64,000 nt of DNA from Erwinia aphidicola (GTDB lineage Bacteria > Pseudomonadota > Gammaproteobacteria > Enterobacterales > Enterobacteriaceae). Below the pieces are notes generated by a model, which was given only the letters and a program-made list of their open reading frames with translations, was not told the origin of the DNA and did no database searches. The DNA is taken from positions 1 to 64,000 of the forward strand of contig NZ_JACXBP010000012.1 in the NCBI RefSeq assembly GCF_014773485.1. Direction: 5' to 3'. Positions 58,935 through 64,000 of this stretch are shown piece after piece (position 1 is the first letter of the stretch; each line of letters opens with the position of its first letter). Position numbers and translations under genes: made by a program.

Positions 58935-60502
58935 TACTTGGTGACCTGGCTGTAATAAACCATATCCGGGTTAATACCCTGCACGTACCCTTTCAGGTTA
59001 TCGCGCAGCGCCACCAGATTCTTTGCCTGCATGCCGATGACATACGGTGAGTGCTGCTGCACTTCACGCTGCATGTTCTGGTACAGCTCAACGCGTTTCG
59101 CCTTATCGGTTTCCGCGGTGGCGGCCAGCGTCTGCTTGCTCAGCTCAGGAATGTGCCAGTTAGAGCGCCAGGCCAGGGTTTTGCTGCCATCTTCCGGGTT
59201 ATAGGCAAAGGCGGCAGCGTTGGTGTTTGGATCGAAGTAGTCGGCGCCCCAGGCGTTCAGCGTGGCTTCATACTGATGCGCTTTCACCCGCGTGGCGACT
59301 TCTGAACTGATGCCTGGCTGCACGTCCACTTTGATGCCGCCCTTCGCGAAGCTGGCCTGCAGTGCCTGGGCGATATCCAGGTACGGCGGCTGGTTGCTGG
59401 TCGACAGCTTGAAGCTGACGTTGCTCAGGCCGGCTTTCTTCAGAATGGCTTTGGCCTTCTCCGGGTCATAGGTAAACGGGTTGTCGTTCAGCGCGCCGAG
59501 GAAGCCTTCCGGCAGGAAGGACTGATGCACCGAGAACTGGCCTTTCAGCAGGTCGTTGGCAATGCCCTTGTAATCGAACAGATAGCGCGAAGCTTCCCAC
59601 AGCGCCGGGTTTTTCAGGACCGGGTTGGCATCGATATTAAACTGGATGTAATAGAGCGAGGCCATCGGTACCGCAAGGGTTTTCACGCCCGCTTTGTCTT
59701 TCAGCGCGGCCATCTGATCGGCGCCGAGGTTACGGGCAATATCCGCGTCGCCCTGTTCCAGCAGCAGGCGGCGTGCAGCCGGCTCCGGCACGTTCTTGAT
59801 CAGCACGTTTTTAAGTTTAGGCGCACCGGCCGGCGAGGTCGGGTTGGCGCTGAACAGCACCACTTCATGCGGGATGACTTTACGGATCTGATACGGACCG
59901 CTGCCCGCCGAATGCGTGGCCAGCCATTTGTTGCCGAAATCGCCTTTTTGTTCATTGGCCATCACGGTTTTTTCATCCACGATGGAGGACACCGGCGCGG
60001 CCAGCAGGCTTAGTACGTAGGTCGGGCTGACGTCGGCGCTCCAGCTCAGCTGGACGTGGTTATCATCAATTTTCTTCAGCTGAGCGTCGACGTTATCTTT
60101 GGTCCAGCCGAGCTGCGACAGAATAAATGACGGGTCGAGGTTCAGTTTGATCACGCGCGACAGCGAGAAGATCACATCTTCCGGGCGCAGTGGGTTGCCG
60201 GAGGCGAACTTAGCGCCTTCACGCAGGGTAAAGGTCATGCTGCGGTTATCTTTACCCGGCGTCCAGCTGGTGGCCAGCGTGGGTTTCAGGTCGGTCGGAT
60301 TTTGCGGGTCGGACTGCACCAGTCGCTGATAGAGGTTAGTAAATGCCTGTACTGAGGTGAGTTCGAAGCCGTCAGCCGGGTCGAAGCTGCTGGCATCATC
60401 AATAGACTGCGCAATAACCAGCGTGTCTTTAGGTGTCGCGGCCGCTGCGGCAAAGGACGCCGCCAGGGCCAGAGCGATAACAGAGGGAACTGCAAATTTC
60501 AT
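58934..60502 (-). CDS. Peptide/nickel-type ABC transporter binding protein (first copy)
   Basis: A 522-residue family-5 solute-binding protein and first gene of the operon. The signal peptide MKFAVPSVIALALAAS ends near AAA. ATPKDTLVIAQSIDDASSFD and KFASGNPLRPEDVIFSLSR are family segments. The ATG at 60502 has AGGAA upstream and is preferred to a frame starting at 60574 that does not begin with a signal peptide. A dipeptide or oligopeptide is the probable cargo; the closest named relatives cannot be told apart by eye. Confidence 0.87.
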   Translation of the reverse strand: MKFAVPSVIALALAASFAAAAATPKDTLVIAQSIDDASSFDPADGFELTSVQAFTNLYQRLVQSDPQNPTDLKPTLATSWTPGKDNRSMTFTLREGAKFASGNPLRPEDVIFSLSRVIKLNLDPSFILSQLGWTKDNVDAQLKKIDDNHVQLSWSADVSPTYVLSLLAAPVSSIVDEKTVMANEQKGDFGNKWLATHSAGSGPYQIRKVIPHEVVLFSANPTSPAGAPKLKNVLIKNVPEPAARRLLLEQGDADIARNLGADQMAALKDKAGVKTLAVPMASLYYIQFNIDANPVLKNPALWEASRYLFDYKGIANDLLKGQFSVHQSFLPEGFLGALNDNPFTYDPEKAKAILKKAGLSNVSFKLSTSNQPPYLDIAQALQASFAKGGIKVDVQPGISSEVATRVKAHQYEATLNAWGADYFDPNTNAAAFAYNPEDGSKTLAWRSNWHIPELSKQTLAATAETDKAKRVELYQNMQREVQQHSPYVIGMQAKNLVALRDNLKGYVQGINPDMVYYSQVTK

Positions 60503-60631
60503 GACGTTTCCTTGCCTTACGTTTTTTCGCGAGTGTAAGTGAACAACCGATAAGAACAATAGTAGATTATTCACTATCGTTATGCGTGAAAGTTATAAGG
60601 ATGATGAAACGGTTATAAAACTGAACAATGC

Positions 60632-61288
60632 CTAACGACCGAGCGTGGCCCAAATCCAGGGCGCGACGCCGAGCAGGTTATTCAGCATATGCAGGAAAAT
60701 CGGCAGCTTCAGGCCAGAGGAGACCAGGCGGGCGGCGCACAGCAGCAGGGATAGTGCAATCAAGGCAATCACCGTTTGCAGATGGGCGTACTGGGTATGC
60801 ATCGCCGCAAAGATAATGGACGTCAGCAGGGCGCAGGCCAGGCGCTGGCGCGGAGCCCACAGCAGGAAGCCCTGCAGAATAAAACCGCGAAACAGGATCT
60901 CCTCAAACACCGGGGCCAGTAAAACCACCGCCAGGGTGAACCACAGCATGCTCAGATTACCCTGGCTTAACTGGCTGGCGGTCCAGCTCTCCTGCTGCAT
61001 ATACAGCGACTGGCTGGCAATAAGAGCCAGCAGCAGCACGGCGAACAGCAGCACTTGGCGCGGCTGAAGTCTGCCGTGCGGGATGTCATGGTAATGGCGG
61101 TTATACCAGCGATAAACCGGCACCAGTACGGCAAACTCCAACAGGCACAGCACCGGCATCAGTAGCCCGCGGCTTTTCAGCGCCTGCAGATTGGGGAAGT
61201 GAGCGACCAGCAAAGTAATCGCATACCAGAGAATAAACACCCCGGCACACAGCAGGGTGTGAGTGACTCTGTCGGTCGATGATGTCAT
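60632..61288 (-). CDS. CPBP family intramembrane metalloprotease
   Basis: A 218-residue membrane protein with about seven helices. The CPBP/Abi motifs are present: VFEEILFRGFILQGF (tandem Glu and Arg, motif 1), IIFAAMHTQYA (motif 2 His) and IFLHMLNNLLG (motif 4 His/Asn). Relatives act on membrane-embedded substrates; bacterial members are linked to bacteriocin immunity and regulated proteolysis. The gene is alone, 129 bases upstream of the transporter operon and on the same strand. Confidence 0.85.
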   Translation of the reverse strand: MTSSTDRVTHTLLCAGVFILWYAITLLVAHFPNLQALKSRGLLMPVLCLLEFAVLVPVYRWYNRHYHDIPHGRLQPRQVLLFAVLLLALIASQSLYMQQESWTASQLSQGNLSMLWFTLAVVLLAPVFEEILFRGFILQGFLLWAPRQRLACALLTSIIFAAMHTQYAHLQTVIALIALSLLLCAARLVSSGLKLPIFLHMLNNLLGVAPWIWATLGR

Positions 61289-61513
61289 GAGGGACCTGCT
61301 ACTGGCACGGATCCCACCATGTTAACAAGCGACTTTTAGGCTGTCGAGCCGCGTGATTATTCACCATTGCATAAAATTTTCTCAATTGTTCAGTGTTACT
61401 GCCGATATCCGTTATTGGAACTTTTTGGGAAACAGGCACTGACGTCACACTGACAGCGCCCCAGCAGTAACAAACGGACAGGGAAGCGTTCGTAAGCCGT
61501 ATTATTAAGGGGC

Positions 61514-64000
61514 ATGACTATGAATCATCCACCGGTACTGACGGGGGAATTAGCGGATGGGCAAAAAGCGGCATCGGCAACGCGGCGCACTCTGATGGCG
61601 CTGGCGCTGCTGCTGAGCAGTGCGCTGTTTTTAGCCATGCTGATGGTTGTTGGCGTGGCGTGGCAGCAAAATCAGGAATCGGTCGATCAGGAAGGAGCGC
61701 TGCTGCGTGATGCCTGGCAGCAGCAGCGCCAGTCGCTGGAAACTCACCTGCGCGACTACGCTTTCTGGCAGGAAGCCTGGCTGCATATGTACCTGACGAT
61801 TGATCCTGACTGGGCGTGGAACCAGCAGAACCTTGGCCCCGGCCTGTTTCGCGAACATCAGTATGATGGCGTCTTCGTTATCGACGTGGACGATCGCACA
61901 CGCTATGCCGTAGTGGATGGCCAGCTCTCCACATTTACGCAGGAACAGTGGCTGGGAACCCAGGCGCAGCCGCTGGTGGAGCAGGCGCGCTTGCAGCAGC
62001 GCCACCAGCATGTCATCAGCGAAAGTATCATGATTGGCGATACGCCGGCGCTGGTGGCCGCCGCACCGATCACCCGTGGCAAAATGCCGCATGAGGCCAC
62101 GCTCTCCGCCACGCCTTCCGTCATGGTGTTTGTTTACCTGTTTACGCCCGATAAGCTAACAGCATTCGGCCATGCGGTTGGGGTCGATAATGCCCGCGTG
62201 CCGCAGGATCAGCAGGATCGCTACACCACGCCATTTATCAGCCAGGAGGCTAAAACCGGACCGGCACTGGTTCTGCGCTGGGATCCCAGCCAGCCGGGGC
62301 GCAAGCTCCTGATGTATTTGCTGCCGCTGCTCGCCTTTGTTGCGCTGATCCTCGGCGTGGTAACGCGCCGGGTGATCAATAATGCGATGGATAATGCCCT
62401 GCTATCGGATACGCGTTTCCTGCAGTTGATGTACAGCCAGCGTGAACTGGCCGCCAGCGAGGCGCGCTTCCGTGACGTGGCGGAAGCGGCCTCAGACTGG
62501 ATTTGGGAAACCGATGCCGCCGGGCGTCTGACCTATCTGTCAAAGCGCTTCACCGTGGTCACCGGGTTTGGTCTGCTAACCTCCATCGGGCGGCAGCTGG
62601 ATGAGATCCTCCAGCACGCAGAGCTGCCGGTCAGTACGTGGGTGAAGCAGCAGCAGGCTGGCGGCGCGCGCAGCCAGTTACGCTGCTATCTGCATTCTCA
62701 GCATCGCGGGCGACGTATCTGTAGTCTGGTCGCGAAGCCGATCATGCTGCACGGCAAGCTGCTGGGCTATCGCGGCACGGTGTCCGATATCACTCTGGAA
62801 GTGGAAGCGCAGGCGCGGGTTCACTATCTCTCGCAGCATGATGTGTTAACCGGCTTACCGAATCGGCTTTTTATGCAGGAGTTTCTGCAGGAGCAGCTGC
62901 AGGCGTTGCCGGGGCTGGACTATCCGCTGGTGATGATCAGCCTCGACCTTGACCATTTCAAACCGATCAATGATACCTGGGGACACGCGGCGGGCGACAG
63001 CGTGCTGGTGGAGGTGGCCCGCCGTCTGCGCAGCTGCATGAGTGCGGGGGATCTGGTTGCACGGCTTGGCGGCGATGAGTTTATTCTGGCAACCACCGGG
63101 CTGCTGACCCGGGCCGAAATTGAGAGCTGCTGCCAGCGCCTGCTCGACTGCCTGCACCAGCCGTTCCACGTTGATTCGCAGGAGCTGTATATCGGCACCA
63201 GCCTCGGCATCGCCATGGCGCCGGACGATGCCATGCAGCCGGATGAACTCCTGCGGCTGGCGGATATCGCGCTCTATCAGTCGAAACAGCAGGGGCGTAA
63301 CCGCTGGGTATTTTATACCGGCGATATGTCGCAGCACCTGGCGCAGCGCAGTGAAATGGAGCGCAATCTGCGCCGGGGCATTGGTGGGGATGAACTGCGC
63401 CTGCACTATCAGCCGCGCTATCATCTGCAAAGCGGGCGGCTGGAAGGGGCCGAGGCGCTGGTGCGCTGGCAGCATCAGCCCGGGCAGCTCATCCTGCCGG
63501 ACAGCTTTATACCTCTGGCAGAAGAGACCGGGCTGATTATGGATATCAGTGACTGGGTGCTGAATCGCGCCTGTCGGGACGCCGCCAGCTGGCCCGGCGA
63601 GCTGTGCGTCTCTGTGAACATCTCACCAAAAGAGTTGCGCAACGGCAGCCTGCCGCTGCGCGTCGCGGCGGCGCTTGAGCAGAGCGGCTTAGCGGCAGCG
63701 CGGCTGGAGCTGGAAATTACTGAAAATATCACCATGGAGCACCCGGAAAGCGCGCTGGAGATCATGCACCAGCTGAAACGGCTGGGGGTAAAAATTGCCG
63801 TGGATGATTTCGGCGCGGGCTTCGCATCGCTCGGCTATCTGAAAAAATTCCCGTTTGACGCCATGAAAATGGACCGTTCGTATCTTGATGGCTACCCGCA
63901 TTCGCGCCAGGCGCAGTCGATAGTCGAGGGAATTATTGGCCTGGGGCGCGCATTTTCACTGATTGTGACGGCGGAAGGTATTGAAACGGAAGAGCAGCTG
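61514..64000 (+). CDS. CHASE4-like/PAS/GGDEF/EAL cyclic di-GMP protein (partial, runs off the window)
   Basis: An open frame of 829 codons, cut by the window end. A transmembrane helix at about 28-50 and another near 265-285 bracket a CHASE4-like periplasmic region. A PAS segment follows at about 311-430 (EARFRDVAEAASDWIWETDA). The GGDEF domain starts near HDVLTGLPNR (442) and carries an intact RLGGDEF near 516. The EAL domain, from about 635, has GAEALVRW, EITENI and DDFGAGFASLGY, then TAEGIETEE. Both catalytic motifs look intact. An ATG at 61520 is an alternative start. Confidence 0.88.
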   Translation, partial: MTMNHPPVLTGELADGQKAASATRRTLMALALLLSSALFLAMLMVVGVAWQQNQESVDQEGALLRDAWQQQRQSLETHLRDYAFWQEAWLHMYLTIDPDWAWNQQNLGPGLFREHQYDGVFVIDVDDRTRYAVVDGQLSTFTQEQWLGTQAQPLVEQARLQQRHQHVISESIMIGDTPALVAAAPITRGKMPHEATLSATPSVMVFVYLFTPDKLTAFGHAVGVDNARVPQDQQDRYTTPFISQEAKTGPALVLRWDPSQPGRKLLMYLLPLLAFVALILGVVTRRVINNAMDNALLSDTRFLQLMYSQRELAASEARFRDVAEAASDWIWETDAAGRLTYLSKRFTVVTGFGLLTSIGRQLDEILQHAELPVSTWVKQQQAGGARSQLRCYLHSQHRGRRICSLVAKPIMLHGKLLGYRGTVSDITLEVEAQARVHYLSQHDVLTGLPNRLFMQEFLQEQLQALPGLDYPLVMISLDLDHFKPINDTWGHAAGDSVLVEVARRLRSCMSAGDLVARLGGDEFILATTGLLTRAEIESCCQRLLDCLHQPFHVDSQELYIGTSLGIAMAPDDAMQPDELLRLADIALYQSKQQGRNRWVFYTGDMSQHLAQRSEMERNLRRGIGGDELRLHYQPRYHLQSGRLEGAEALVRWQHQPGQLILPDSFIPLAEETGLIMDISDWVLNRACRDAASWPGELCVSVNISPKELRNGSLPLRVAAALEQSGLAAARLELEITENITMEHPESALEIMHQLKRLGVKIAVDDFGAGFASLGYLKKFPFDAMKMDRSYLDGYPHSRQAQSIVEGIIGLGRAFSLIVTAEGIETEEQL

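Overview
The window reads as a chromosomal segment of a GC-rich member of the Enterobacterales, most likely family Erwiniaceae (Erwinia or a close relative). The backbone follows the Escherichia coli order from an rRNA operon end through yafD, yafE, mltD, gloB, yafS, rnhA, dnaQ and a second tRNA-Asp, and resumes with fadE, gmhA, yafJ, yafK, dinB, pepD, gpt, frsA, crl, phoE, proB and proA. Two accessory catabolic blocks sit between dnaQ and fadE. The genus is an inference from gene content and repeats; no species marker was read.

Layout. 1-6965: end of 23S rRNA, an ERIC-like element inside the 23S-5S spacer, 5S rRNA, tRNA-Asp, the yafD-dnaQ housekeeping genes and a second tRNA-Asp. 6981-25196: a purine (ureide) catabolism island with an NCS1 transporter, the regulator, racemase and allantoinase (hpxSAB), two small regulators, the oxalurate/oxamate genes (hpxWXYZ), hpxU, an amino-acid-type ABC transporter, hpxJ, hpxK, hpxQ, hpxT and an NCS2 permease. 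25220-31627: the methionine salvage genes (yafV, ybdL/mtnE, mtnB, mtnC, mtnD, mtnA, mtnK). 31667-45819: the fadE-to-proA backbone. 45840-53737: small accessory genes, including a fluoride riboswitch with crcB, an uncharacterised membrane pair, an iraP homologue, an orphan yjbE, a DapA-like aldolase, an acyltransferase and several short proteins. 53803-60502: a peptide-type ABC transporter with two paralogous binding proteins. 60632-64000: a CPBP membrane protease and the start of a CHASE4-like/PAS/GGDEF/EAL protein cut by the window edge.

How the parts work together. The hpx genes cover 5-hydroxyisourate to allantoin (HpxT, HpxQ), allantoin racemisation and opening (HpxA, HpxB), allantoate to ureidoglycine to oxalurate (HpxK, HpxJ) and oxamate to oxalate plus ammonia (HpxW, with HpxX, HpxY and HpxZ). 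The urate-oxidising step and the oxalurate-to-oxamate transcarbamoylase are not in the window. Sequence signals point to nitrogen control: near-consensus sigma-54 promoters precede the ABC operon and hpxW, and an NtrC-type site lies between hpxU and the ABC operon. MetJ boxes precede both arms of the methionine salvage cluster. Other recognisable control sites are a LexA box (dinB), a FadR operator (fadE), a Pho box (phoE) and the fluoride aptamer (crcB).

Repeats. Two ERIC-like elements and a family of short palindromes beginning GTAGGGGC (or ending with its complement) are scattered between genes. One 32-bp member occurs identically at 29139 and 37898 in opposite orientation.
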